Counted from the first letter of the stretch, positions 1-5,667 are shown. The stretch: 5,691 nucleotides of DNA from an uncultured Verrucomicrobiota bacterium (GCA_937871685.1 CALMOL010000418.1:1-5691); one strand, 5' to 3'. Numbers and translations: made by a program. Notes: generated from the letters alone by a model not told the origin.

Positions 1-20
1 GCGGGGCGGCTGGGCGCCGG

Positions 21-43
21 GGGGGCGCGGGCTCCCGCCCCCC
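21..43. repeat. GC-rich hairpin in the left intergenic region
   Basis: Bases 21-30 (G run, then GCGG, with C26 bulged) can pair with 35-43 to give a nine-pair stem with a four-base loop at 31-34. The A run at 53-57 follows the hairpin on the plus strand, so there is no U tract after it in either direction of transcription: on the minus strand the T run precedes the stem. It therefore lacks the form of a standard intrinsic terminator. It may be a stable structure at the end of an unseen gene, or simply a result of very high GC. The rest of 1-91 holds nothing I can name. Confidence 0.3.
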
Positions 44-91
44 ACCGCCCTCAAAAACGCGTCCGGCCTTGCGGGGAACCAGCCCCCAGAT

Positions 92-123
92 GAATGCGAC
101 CATTCGGATCGAGAATGCTCTAG
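92..123 (-). repeat. 32-bp stop-codon-associated element, copy A
   Basis: Read on the minus strand, the element starts CTAGAGC and ends in TGGTCGCATTC. Bases 2-4 are the TAG stop codon of the membrane protein gene ending at 120. It matches copy B (5636-5667, plus strand) at 24 of 32 positions, and all eight differences are transitions. The 3' part can fold as GAATG-GTCG-CATTC, a perfect five-pair stem with a four-base loop. It is probably a dispersed intergenic repeat that may shape the 3' end of the transcript. Function is unknown and the family assignment is unchecked. Confidence 0.6.
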
Positions 124-1076
124 AGCGCCAGCTTCGGCGCGGGCGGCTTGGCGTAGTAGGCGGCGGCGCCGACGGTGGAGAGGGCCAGGATTGCGCGCAG
201 CGTGAGGAAGAAGCCGCTGCCGCTGGCGGCCAGCTTCCAGACCACGGCCAGCGGAGGCAGCCACGTCTCGACGCCGCGCCGGCGGAAGAACCAGTCGGCG
301 TAGAGAATTTCTCCCGCAAAGATCGCCAGCAGGCCCGCGGCGATGGCACAGAGCATCGCGGGCCAGCGACCGCGGCGCGGCACGAGCTTGAAGAGCAGCG
401 CGGGCACCGCCACGGCCATGCCCAGCAGGAAGGCGAAGAGGACCGAAAGCTTGCCCGGCAGCGTGGCCGAGCCGCCGGCCGCGTTGAAGGCGAGGTCCAC
501 GCCGATGGCCAGCCCGGCCCACAGCAGCGCCATGCCCACGAACGACGCCGCGCCCACCGCGAGGAGCTTCGGCAGCGACGCGGGCACGTAGCCATGGAGG
601 TCGTCGTATTGCGCCGCCTGCTTGGCCAGGCACGCGGGGCAGATCAGGCCCACGGTGCCATCGGTCGCGAGCACGGAAAGATGGTCGGTCGCCCCGCACA
701 GGCCGCACGTGCGCTGCGGCTGCGCGCCCGCCGATTCCAGTCCGCCGAGGAAGGAGTCCACCGCGGGCAGAAGCTCGCCCTGCTTCAACCGCTCCACGCC
801 GTTCTGCAGCAGCAGGATGGCGGCGTCCTCGCGCGCGAACGCTTGCGCGGCCCCCGCCCCGAGCAGCGCGTCGAGCGGCGGCGCGAAGCTCGGCGGCAGT
901 TCCGCGGGCGAGCCGGGCGCGAGGCGCGCGGAAACGACCACCGGGTTCTTCATGTTCTGCTTGTCGAACTGGACCAGCACCGGGAAGCCGCGGCGCAGGC
1001 CCCACGCGGACATTCCCTTGCGCGTGAAGCCGGCCTCGGCAGCCGCTTGCTTGAGTCGGGTGATCGGGAGGGGCAT
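120..1076 (-). CDS. Unrecognised membrane protein with a CxxC/CxxC zinc-ribbon-like centre
   Basis: I do not recognise this 318-residue protein. Residues 1-120 look soluble: they start MPLPITRLKQ and include a region (about 22-50) that may be beta-rich. Residues 124-149 carry C124-x2-C127 and C146-x2-C149, the spacing of a small zinc ribbon. Four hydrophobic stretches follow at about 171-195, 210-230, 238-258 and 285-308, so the C-terminal half is probably in the inner membrane; the tail is Pro/Lys-rich. The frame stays open upstream to an ATG at 1220, but that 48-residue extension is translated from the inverted repeat at 1088-1234, so I chose the ATG at 1076. No clear Shine-Dalgarno precedes it. 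The gene is divergent from cardiolipin synthase, and its TAG stop lies inside a 32-bp repeat. The reading frame is long and has sensible membrane and cysteine patterning, so I take it as real. The function is not predictable from what I see. Confidence 0.75.
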   Translation of the reverse strand: MPLPITRLKQAAAEAGFTRKGMSAWGLRRGFPVLVQFDKQNMKNPVVVSARLAPGSPAELPPSFAPPLDALLGAGAAQAFAREDAAILLLQNGVERLKQGELLPAVDSFLGGLESAGAQPQRTCGLCGATDHLSVLATDGTVGLICPACLAKQAAQYDDLHGYVPASLPKLLAVGAASFVGMALLWAGLAIGVDLAFNAAGGSATLPGKLSVLFAFLLGMAVAVPALLFKLVPRRGRWPAMLCAIAAGLLAIFAGEILYADWFFRRRGVETWLPPLAVVWKLAASGSGFFLTLRAILALSTVGAAAYYAKPPAPKLAL

Positions 1077-1087
1077 GGCGGGAAATA

Positions 1088-1234
1088 AAACTCGAAGCCC
1101 GAAAACTCGAAACTCGAAACAAGCGCCGAAGAGAACGGCCAGCGCCGGAAGCTCCCCGGCCACGACTTTCCCGCTTTCGGGCGCTTCGTCCTTTCGAGCC
1201 TTGTTTCGAGTTTCGAACATCGAGTTTCGAGTTT
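1088..1234. repeat. 147-bp imperfect inverted repeat with CTCGAAA-rich arms
   Basis: The left arm (1088-1123) and right arm (1200-1234) are inverted copies. A 17-bp perfect match, TCGAAACTCGAAACAAG at 1107-1123, faces its complement at 1200-1216. A further 9-bp match, AAACTCGAA at 1088-1096, faces 1226-1234. The arms are built from repeated CTCGAAA units. The 76-bp centre is GC-rich and contains no gene. The element fills most of the 214-bp gap between two divergent genes, so it sits where both promoters should be. It resembles dispersed intergenic repeats I associate with Verrucomicrobiota. A non-autonomous transposon-like (MITE) origin is possible, but I see no target-site duplication. Confidence 0.7.
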
Positions 1235-1290
1235 ACACCGCTGCCGCTTTGCCGCCGGGCGCCCCCGCGCTCGGCGCATCCGATCCCACG

Positions 1291-2727
1291 ATGGCCTTCC
1301 TCCTCGCCGACGCCGCCTGGCTGCCGCCGCCCCCGCACGCGTGGGGGTGGTGGGTCGCGCTCGCGCTGGAAGTCTGCTCGGTCGCGTTCATCCCGCATGT
1401 GCTCCTGCACAAGCGCAACCCGCTCTCGGCCCTCTCGTGGATCTGGGCGCTGCTGCTCTTCCCGGTGATCGCGCCGCTCTTCTACCTCGTCTTCGGGAAC
1501 GAGCGGCTCCAGCGCCGCACGCTGCGCCGGCGCCGCGGGGCCACGCCGGTCGAGACGGCCGTGCCGCCGCCGGAGGAGACGCATCCGGTGGAGGTCTTGC
1601 CGCCGGTGGCCGAGCGCCTGGAGCGGCTTTGCCGCGGCGAGTTCGTGGCCGGCGGCCGGCTGGAGGTGATCCCCGACGGAGCCAAGTTCTTCGACGCGCT
1701 CGCGGACGAGATCGACCGCGCCCGCGAGCACATCCACCTCGAGTATTTCATCTGGCGACACGATGCCGTGGGACGCCGCCTCGGCGAGGCGCTCCTGCGC
1801 GCGCGGAAGCGAGGCGTGGAGGTGCGCGGCCTTTTCGATGAGCTGGGCTCGCTGCGCCTGCGCCTGTCGGAATTCTCCGCGCTGACGGCGGCCGGCGGCG
1901 AGGTGAGCTGGTTCACGAGCGTGTCGCCCCTGCGGCAGCGGTGGTTCCTGCACCTGCGCAACCACCGCAAGCTCGCGGTCTTCGACGGCCGCGTGGCCTT
2001 CCTCGGCGGCATGAACGTGGGCGAGCAATACCTGCCGTGGCGCGATTTCTCCGTGCGCGTGGAGGGGCCGGCGGTGGAGTCGCTCCAGCGCGCGTTCGCC
2101 GACGACTGGTTCTTTGCCACCACGCAGCGGCTGACGGCGGCGCGCTATTACCCGCCCGCGGCTCCGGCCGGCCCGGTGGAAACGCTCACGCTGGCGGCCG
2201 GGCCGGATCAGGACGTCTTCGCGCACCGCATCCGCATGGCGATCCTCGGCTTGGCCCACGAGGCGCGCCGCCGGCTGTGGATCGCGTCGCCCTACCTCGT
2301 GCCCGACCCGGCGATCTCCGCCTCGCTCCAGGTGGCCGCGCGCGCCGGGGTCGATGTGCGCCTGCTGCTGCCGCGGAAGCCGGACTCGATCTACCTCGCG
2401 AGCGTGGCGCACTCGTTCTACGACGAGCTGCTCGGCGCGGGCGTGCGGATCTACGAATACCTGCCGCGGATGATGCACTCCAAGGTGCTCCTGCAGGACG
2501 ACGCCCTCGGCATGATCGGCTCGGCCAACCTCGACGTGCGCTCGCTCAAGCTGAACTTCGAGCTGAACCTCCTCTTCCACGACCGCGCCACCGTGGCCGA
2601 GGTGAGCGCGCTGCTGCGCGAGGACTTCCGCCAGTCCGAGGAGATCAAGCGCGCCGCCTTCGCCCGGCGCGGGATCGGCGCGCGGCTGCTCGAGGGCGCG
2701 CTTCGCCTCCTCGCGCCGGTGCTGTGA
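1291..2727 (+). CDS. cls: Cardiolipin synthase (phospholipase D superfamily)
   Basis: The enzyme joins two phosphatidylglycerol molecules (or PG and a related donor) into cardiolipin plus glycerol, at the inner membrane. The 478-residue length fits ClsA-type enzymes (about 480). Two N-terminal membrane segments lie at about 19-39 and 46-67, followed by a basic stretch (RRTLRRRR at about 75-82). The PLD domains carry both HKD motifs: H225-x-K227-x4-D232-G, with the following GGMNVG, and H396-x-K398-x4-D403, with the following GSANLDVRS (410-418). Both catalytic histidines are present, so it should be active. The frame is open upstream to 622, but that part is antisense to the neighbouring gene and then runs through the inverted repeat. 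The ATG at 1291 gives the family-typical N terminus. No Shine-Dalgarno is visible. The gene converges on the molybdopterin-fold gene, with a hairpin between them. The family is certain; the exact paralogue (ClsA versus ClsB/C) is inferred from the two membrane segments. Confidence 0.95.
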   Translation: MAFLLADAAWLPPPPHAWGWWVALALEVCSVAFIPHVLLHKRNPLSALSWIWALLLFPVIAPLFYLVFGNERLQRRTLRRRRGATPVETAVPPPEETHPVEVLPPVAERLERLCRGEFVAGGRLEVIPDGAKFFDALADEIDRAREHIHLEYFIWRHDAVGRRLGEALLRARKRGVEVRGLFDELGSLRLRLSEFSALTAAGGEVSWFTSVSPLRQRWFLHLRNHRKLAVFDGRVAFLGGMNVGEQYLPWRDFSVRVEGPAVESLQRAFADDWFFATTQRLTAARYYPPAAPAGPVETLTLAAGPDQDVFAHRIRMAILGLAHEARRRLWIASPYLVPDPAISASLQVAARAGVDVRLLLPRKPDSIYLASVAHSFYDELLGAGVRIYEYLPRMMHSKVLLQDDALGMIGSANLDVRSLKLNFELNLLFHDRATVAEVSALLREDFRQSEEIKRAAFARRGIGARLLEGALRLLAPVL

Positions 2728-2747
2728 AGGGCATCGCGCGATCGGCC

Positions 2748-2796
2748 GTTGTAGAGGCGGCTCTGTCCGCGAATGCGGACGTGCCGCCTCTACAAC
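2748..2796. repeat. 49-bp hairpin between convergent genes
   Basis: GTTGTAGAGGCGGC (2748-2761) is the perfect complement of 2783-2796. Inside it a second stem, GTCCGC (2765-2770) with GCGGAC (2775-2780), closes a GAAT loop; a small internal loop (TCT opposite GT) separates the two stems. That makes 20 base pairs in all. It lies 20 bp after the cardiolipin synthase stop and 10 bp after the stop of the convergent gene, so it could end or protect both transcripts. No T run follows on either strand, so it is not a textbook intrinsic terminator. Its form suggests a dispersed REP-like palindrome. Confidence 0.75.
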
Positions 2797-2806
2797 CCCG
2801 GGCCTT

Positions 2807-3355
2807 TCACTCCTTCCGCAGCGTCAGGGCGGTGACTTGGCGGACCCAGCGCACTGGGCGCTTGTCGCCGGGGACCACCAAGCGCCACGGGCCTTCCTCG
2901 GCGCGCAGCGGGCGGCCGTCGCGCATGTCGGCCAGCAGGATGGGTTTCTCCACCAAGTTGGGGTCGAGTTCGGCCAGTGAGAACACGACGCGGTAGCCAT
3001 CGGCGGCATCCACCACCAGCACCGCGCGCGCGGTCTCGCGCATGGCAGCCATTCCCGGCTCGAACGACCATCCGCCGGCCTTCAGCACCTCGAACAGCGG
3101 CACGCCGCCATGAACCGACTCGGCTCCCTCGCGACGCGCGTCGGTGATGCGAGCTTCCACCCGCGGCAGGCGGCGCAGGTCTTCCGGACTCAGCCGGCGC
3201 GGCGTCGGGAACGCGCCTTTCAACCCAATGCTAGTCACCGTGGCGGTGACAGGCTTGGTGGCTTCCTCCGCCCACGTTCCGCGGGGGATTCCCAGCGCGC
3301 CGAGAAGGCAGGCGAAAACGAAGGTGAAAAGCGCGGGCGAGCGAGCGGTCTGCAT
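2807..3355 (-). CDS. Short exported protein of the oxidoreductase molybdopterin-binding fold
   Basis: The 182-residue protein has a Sec-type signal peptide (hydrophobic 8-23, likely cleavage after TWA at residue 29), so it should be periplasmic. The rest matches what I remember of short proteins with the sulfite-oxidase-type molybdopterin-binding fold: GVPLFEVLKAGG (about 84-95), DAADGYRVVFSLAELDP (116-132), an LADMRDGRPL segment (141-150), and the C-terminal GPWRLVVPGDKRPVRWVRQV (155-174). It is far shorter than full sulfite oxidase or YedY/MsrP catalytic subunits. Its only cysteine is C16 in the signal peptide, so the mature protein lacks the cysteine that ligates molybdenum in active members. 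It may bind a cofactor or another ligand without being a classical enzyme. It is divergent from modE, which supports a molybdenum-related role or ModE control. The ATG at 3355 is chosen for the signal peptide; no Shine-Dalgarno is clear. Confidence 0.8.
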   Translation of the reverse strand: MQTARSPALFTFVFACLLGALGIPRGTWAEEATKPVTATVTSIGLKGAFPTPRRLSPEDLRRLPRVEARITDARREGAESVHGGVPLFEVLKAGGWSFEPGMAAMRETARAVLVVDAADGYRVVFSLAELDPNLVEKPILLADMRDGRPLRAEEGPWRLVVPGDKRPVRWVRQVTALTLRKE

Positions 3356-3464
3356 GCGATGCCCGTTCGCCCGGTTGCCGCGGCGATGTCAAGACGGGAA
3401 GACAACGTCACCGTAGGACAACGCACCGCCACACCAGGGCGCATCGTCGTGCTACGCTTTGCGC
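3356..3464. promoter_or_regulatory. Divergent promoter region between the molybdopterin-fold gene and modE
   Basis: This 109-bp gap must hold promoters for both directions unless transcription reads in from elsewhere. Visible signals are weak. On the minus strand TTGACA (3392-3387) looks like a -35 box, but the -10 position 17 bp on (CGAACG) is poor and very close to the start codon. On the plus strand TACGCT (3453-3458) is a possible -10 just before the modE ATG. GACAACG occurs twice (3401-3407 and 3417-3423), 16 bp apart, and AAGAC twice (3391-3395 and 3399-3403); these could be regulator half-sites. I see no match to the E. coli ModE palindrome built on TATAT-like halves. Confidence 0.4.
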
Positions 3465-4121
3465 ATGGCCGTCGCAAAACTGTCCCGCGCTTCCTCCCTG
3501 GCCACTCGCGGCCAATCTCCGCCAGCGCTCTCGGTGCGGGTGCGCGTGATGCGCGGCGAGGAGGTGGGCCTCGGGCCGGGCAAAGCGGAATTGCTAGCCG
3601 CGGTGGCGGAAACGGGCTCGATCACCAAGGCAGCAGCACAGCTCAGCATTTCATACATGCACGCTTGGAGCCTCGTGCAGACGATGAACGCGTGCTTTCG
3701 CGCGCCGCTGATTGAGTCCGCGCGCGGCGGCCGGCGCGGCGGCGGGGCGGGGCTGACCGAGACCGGACGCGTGGTCTTGGAAATCTACCGCGAAATGACG
3801 GCGGAGGCGGAGCGCGCGGCGCTGGCCGGCTGGGAGCGAATGCGTCCGTTCCTGCGCGGGGCGAAGAAATCCGTTGCGTTATCAACGGCGGGAGAGAACG
3901 ATCCCGACCTTATGGAACAGTCCATCCGCAACGAGATGCCCGGCACGGTGAAGGAAATCGTCTCGGACAAGGTGCTCACCGAGGTGATCGTCGAGACCGC
4001 CATCGGCGAGATGGCCGCCGTGATCACCACGCGCTCGGTGAAGGAGATGGGCTTGAAGGTCGGCGACCGCGTGGCGGCGCTGGTGAAGGCTACGAATGTC
4101 TCGGTGCGGCGGAGGGACTAA
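3465..4121 (+). CDS. modE: ModE-type molybdate-responsive transcriptional regulator, single Mop domain
   Basis: The 218-residue protein combines a ModE-like winged helix-turn-helix with one molybdate-binding Mop/TOBE domain. The DNA-binding part runs from about 23 to 115: GPGKAELLAAVAETGSITKA (38-57) leads into the recognition helix around AQLSISYMHAWSLVQTMN (58-75), and a Gly/Arg-rich wing (87-97) precedes LTETGR. The Mop domain spans about 153-216, with SIRNEMPGTV, an ITTRSVKEMGLKVGD stretch and the closing VKATNVSV. E. coli ModE (about 262 residues) has two Mop repeats; this one has room for only one. Family knowledge says ModE binds DNA when loaded with molybdate and represses mod transport genes. 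The position ahead of modA suggests autoregulation. A TTG two codons upstream (3459) is a possible start, but the ATG at 3465 is preferred; neither has a Shine-Dalgarno. Confidence 0.92.
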   Translation: MAVAKLSRASSLATRGQSPPALSVRVRVMRGEEVGLGPGKAELLAAVAETGSITKAAAQLSISYMHAWSLVQTMNACFRAPLIESARGGRRGGGAGLTETGRVVLEIYREMTAEAERAALAGWERMRPFLRGAKKSVALSTAGENDPDLMEQSIRNEMPGTVKEIVSDKVLTEVIVETAIGEMAAVITTRSVKEMGLKVGDRVAALVKATNVSVRRRD

Positions 4122-4175
4122 GCCGCCGAGGCCTGAGGGGCACGGAAAGCGAATTTTTCTGAAGCGACTTCGATC
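4122..4175 (+). other. Short modE-modA spacer
   Basis: The 54-bp gap contains no obvious promoter, no strong terminator hairpin and no good Shine-Dalgarno; the closest sequence to a ribosome site is CTGAAGCG, about 15 bases before the ATG. It is too short to hold a Moco/Tuco-type riboswitch. Co-transcription of modE with modAB is the simplest reading. Confidence 0.4.
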
Positions 4176-4922
4176 ATGAAAACGATTGCCTTGTTTTGCG
4201 TTGCCGCGATGGCCGCCGTTGGCGCGCATGCGGCCGAACTGACCGTCCATGCCGCTGCATCCCTCACGGATGCGCTCAAGGAACTCGCGCCGGCCTACGA
4301 GAAAGCGAGCGGCGATACGCTTCGCTTCAACTTCGGCGCATCCTCGCAACTCGCGCGGCAAATCAAGGAGGGCGCGCCGGGCGACGTGTTCTTCTCGGCC
4401 GACGAGGCGCAGATGAACAACCTTGAGCAGGCCGGTGCGCTTGCTCCCGGCACGCGTGAGAGCCTGCTGGGCAATTCCCTCGTCATCGTCGTTCCCGCGG
4501 ACAGCAAGCTAACGATCACGTCGGCCGCCGACTTGGCGAAGCCCGAGATCAAGAAGGTGGCCGTGGCGGAGCCGAACTCCGTGCCCGTCGGGGTCTACAC
4601 CAAGGAATACCTCTCCAAGCTCGGTCTGTGGGAGAAGATCAGCCCGAAGGTAATTCCCACCGAGAACGTGCGCGCCTCGCTCGCCGCCGTGGAAAGCGGC
4701 AACGTGGAGGCCGGCACCGTTTACAAAACCGACGCGCTGATCTCCAAGAAGGTGCGCGTGGCCTACGAGGTGCCCGCTTCCGAAGGGCCGAAGATTCTCT
4801 ATCCGCTGGCCGCGCTGAAGGATTCGAAGGATCCCGCGGCCGCGCGCCGGCTGCTCGCCTTCCTTGGCGGGGGGGATGCCCGCGCGGTCTTCGCGCGCTA
4901 CGGCTTTTCGGTGCTCAAATAG
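4176..4922 (+). CDS. modA: Periplasmic molybdate-binding protein of the ModABC transporter
   Basis: The 248-residue protein binds molybdate (and probably tungstate) in the periplasm and delivers it to the ModB permease. A signal peptide covers residues 1-19 or 1-20 (Lys2, hydrophobic 4-16, AHA before AEL). C8 does not sit in a lipobox, so the protein is probably soluble rather than lipid-anchored. ModA signatures follow in order: AAASLTDAL (26-34), GASSQLARQIKEGAPGD (54-70) with FFSAD, VAEPNSVPVGVY (130-141), ENVRASLAAVESG (163-175) and VYKTDA (182-187). Aligned by eye with E. coli ModA, the oxyanion contacts Ser12, Ser39, Val152 and Tyr170 correspond to S29, S56, V165 and Y183 with the same spacing; the Ala125 position is V138. 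Length is normal for the family. modB follows after 15 bp. Molybdate and tungstate cannot be separated from sequence alone. Confidence 0.96.
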   Translation: MKTIALFCVAAMAAVGAHAAELTVHAAASLTDALKELAPAYEKASGDTLRFNFGASSQLARQIKEGAPGDVFFSADEAQMNNLEQAGALAPGTRESLLGNSLVIVVPADSKLTITSAADLAKPEIKKVAVAEPNSVPVGVYTKEYLSKLGLWEKISPKVIPTENVRASLAAVESGNVEAGTVYKTDALISKKVRVAYEVPASEGPKILYPLAALKDSKDPAAARRLLAFLGGGDARAVFARYGFSVLK

Positions 4923-4927
4923 GACGG
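4921..4927 (+). promoter_or_regulatory. Ribosome binding site of modB
   Basis: AGGACGG overlaps the modA TAG stop codon and lies 10 bases before the modB ATG. It is the only clear Shine-Dalgarno-like sequence ahead of any gene in the window. It supports the ATG at 4938 as the start and suggests translation of modB linked to the end of modA. Confidence 0.55.
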
Positions 4928-4937
4928 GGCGCCGACC

Positions 4938-5639
4938 ATGACCGCGGAAGACTGGCAGGTCGTCGGCTTCACGGCCTGGGTTTCCGCGCTGGGAACACTC
5001 TGCATCCTGCCGCCGGGCTTGGCGCTGGCGTGGCTGCTGGCGCGGCACGCTTGGCCGGGCAAAGCGCTGGTGGAGGTGCTCGTGGCTCTGCCGCTGGTGA
5101 TGCCGCCAGTGGCCACGGGGCTGATCCTGCTGCGGCTGCTCGGCCGGCGCGGGCCGCTGGGCGGCGTGGTCGAGCGATGGCTGGGCACGGAGATCGTGTT
5201 CACTTGGCGCGCGGTGGTGATCGCCACGGCGGTGATGTCTTTCCCTCTCTTCGTGCGGGCGGCGCGCGTGGCCTTCGAGGAGGTGCCGGCCGCGCTGGAG
5301 CAAGCCGCGCGCACGCTGGGCGCGGGACCGGCGCGCACGTTTGCGGCGATCACGCTGCCGCTGGCCGCGCGGGGCTTGCTGGCGGGCACGGTGCTGGCCT
5401 TCGCGCGGGCGCTGGGGGAGTTCGGCGCCACCGTGATGGTGGCCGGCAACATCCCGGGGAAGACCGCCACGATCTCGCTCTCGATCTACAACTTGATCCA
5501 GCTCGGCCAGGACGACGCGGCGCTGCGCCTGCTGCTGGTGTCGGTGGCGTTGGCAGCCGTCGCGCTGGGCGCCGTCGAGTGGTGGCTGCGGCGCGCCCCC
5601 GCGGCCGGCGGGGGCCGGGGCAAGGTCGTCGTGGGCTAG
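4938..5639 (+). CDS. modB: Molybdate ABC transporter permease ModB
   Basis: This 233-residue inner-membrane protein would form the homodimeric channel through which ModA-delivered molybdate passes, powered by the ATPase ModC. Hydrophobic segments lie at about 8-34, 44-67, 91-108, 146-168 and 197-217, the usual five or so for this permease family. LPLVMPPVATG (51-61) is a typical ModB stretch. The cytoplasmic EAA loop, which docks to the ATPase, is EQAARTLGAGPARTF (121-135) with G128 conserved, followed by ITLPLA; then ALGEFGATVMVAGNIPGKT (158-176), very characteristic of ModB. The short C-terminal tail is Gly/Arg-rich. It is 15 bp from modA, so almost certainly co-transcribed. No modC start is visible in the 52 bp after it. 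The TAG stop lies in copy B of the 32-bp element. Confidence 0.96.
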   Translation: MTAEDWQVVGFTAWVSALGTLCILPPGLALAWLLARHAWPGKALVEVLVALPLVMPPVATGLILLRLLGRRGPLGGVVERWLGTEIVFTWRAVVIATAVMSFPLFVRAARVAFEEVPAALEQAARTLGAGPARTFAAITLPLAARGLLAGTVLAFARALGEFGATVMVAGNIPGKTATISLSIYNLIQLGQDDAALRLLLVSVALAAVALGAVEWWLRRAPAAGGGRGKVVVG

Positions 5640-5667
5640 AGCGTTTTCGGTTCAGGTGGTCGCATCC
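5636..5667 (+). repeat. 32-bp stop-codon-associated element, copy B
   Basis: The sequence starts CTAGAGC, with TAG being the modB stop codon, and ends TGGTCGCATCC. It matches copy A (92-123, minus strand) at 24 of 32 positions. The hairpin seen in copy A is kept in weaker form: GGTG pairs with CATC around the same GTCG loop, with one A-T pair changed to G-C and one to a G-T wobble, while the outermost pair is lost. Bases after 5667 are GC-rich, with two nearby CCGCGG sites, and contain nothing I can identify before the window ends. Confidence 0.6.

Noticed and set aside
21..43. Intrinsic terminator at the left end
   Set aside because: The GC stem is strong, but neither strand has a U tract after it.
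69..1088. Long plus-strand open frame (339 codons) opposite the membrane protein gene
   Set aside because: The translation is a low-complexity run of Arg, Gly, Ala, Glu and Gln typical of the antisense of a GC-rich gene, with no recognisable domain. The opposite strand has sensible membrane segments and a CxxC pattern.
1088..1234. CRISPR-like reading of the CTCGAAA repeats
   Set aside because: The units are only about seven bases and are adjacent, with no regular unique spacers and no cas genes. The arrangement is a pair of inverted arms.
622..1290. 223-codon N-terminal extension of cardiolipin synthase
   Set aside because: It is antisense to the neighbouring gene, then runs through the inverted repeat. 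Cardiolipin synthase homologues start near the first membrane segment, matching the ATG at 1291.
1941..2996. Plus-strand open frame overlapping cls and the following minus-strand gene
   Set aside because: Arg/Ala/Pro-rich out-of-frame shadow that crosses two convergent genes and the hairpin.
3353..3392. Strong sigma-70 promoter for the molybdopterin-fold gene from TTGACA at 3392-3387
   Set aside because: The -35 match is perfect, but the corresponding -10 (CGAACG) is poor and would leave only about nine bases before the start codon; kept only as a weak possibility.
4122..4175. Molybdenum-cofactor riboswitch ahead of modA
   Set aside because: The 54-bp spacer is too short for the Moco RNA motif and shows no multi-stem fold.
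4509..5303. 264-codon minus-strand open frame over modA and modB
   Set aside because: His/Arg/Gln-rich antisense shadow of two clearly identified genes.
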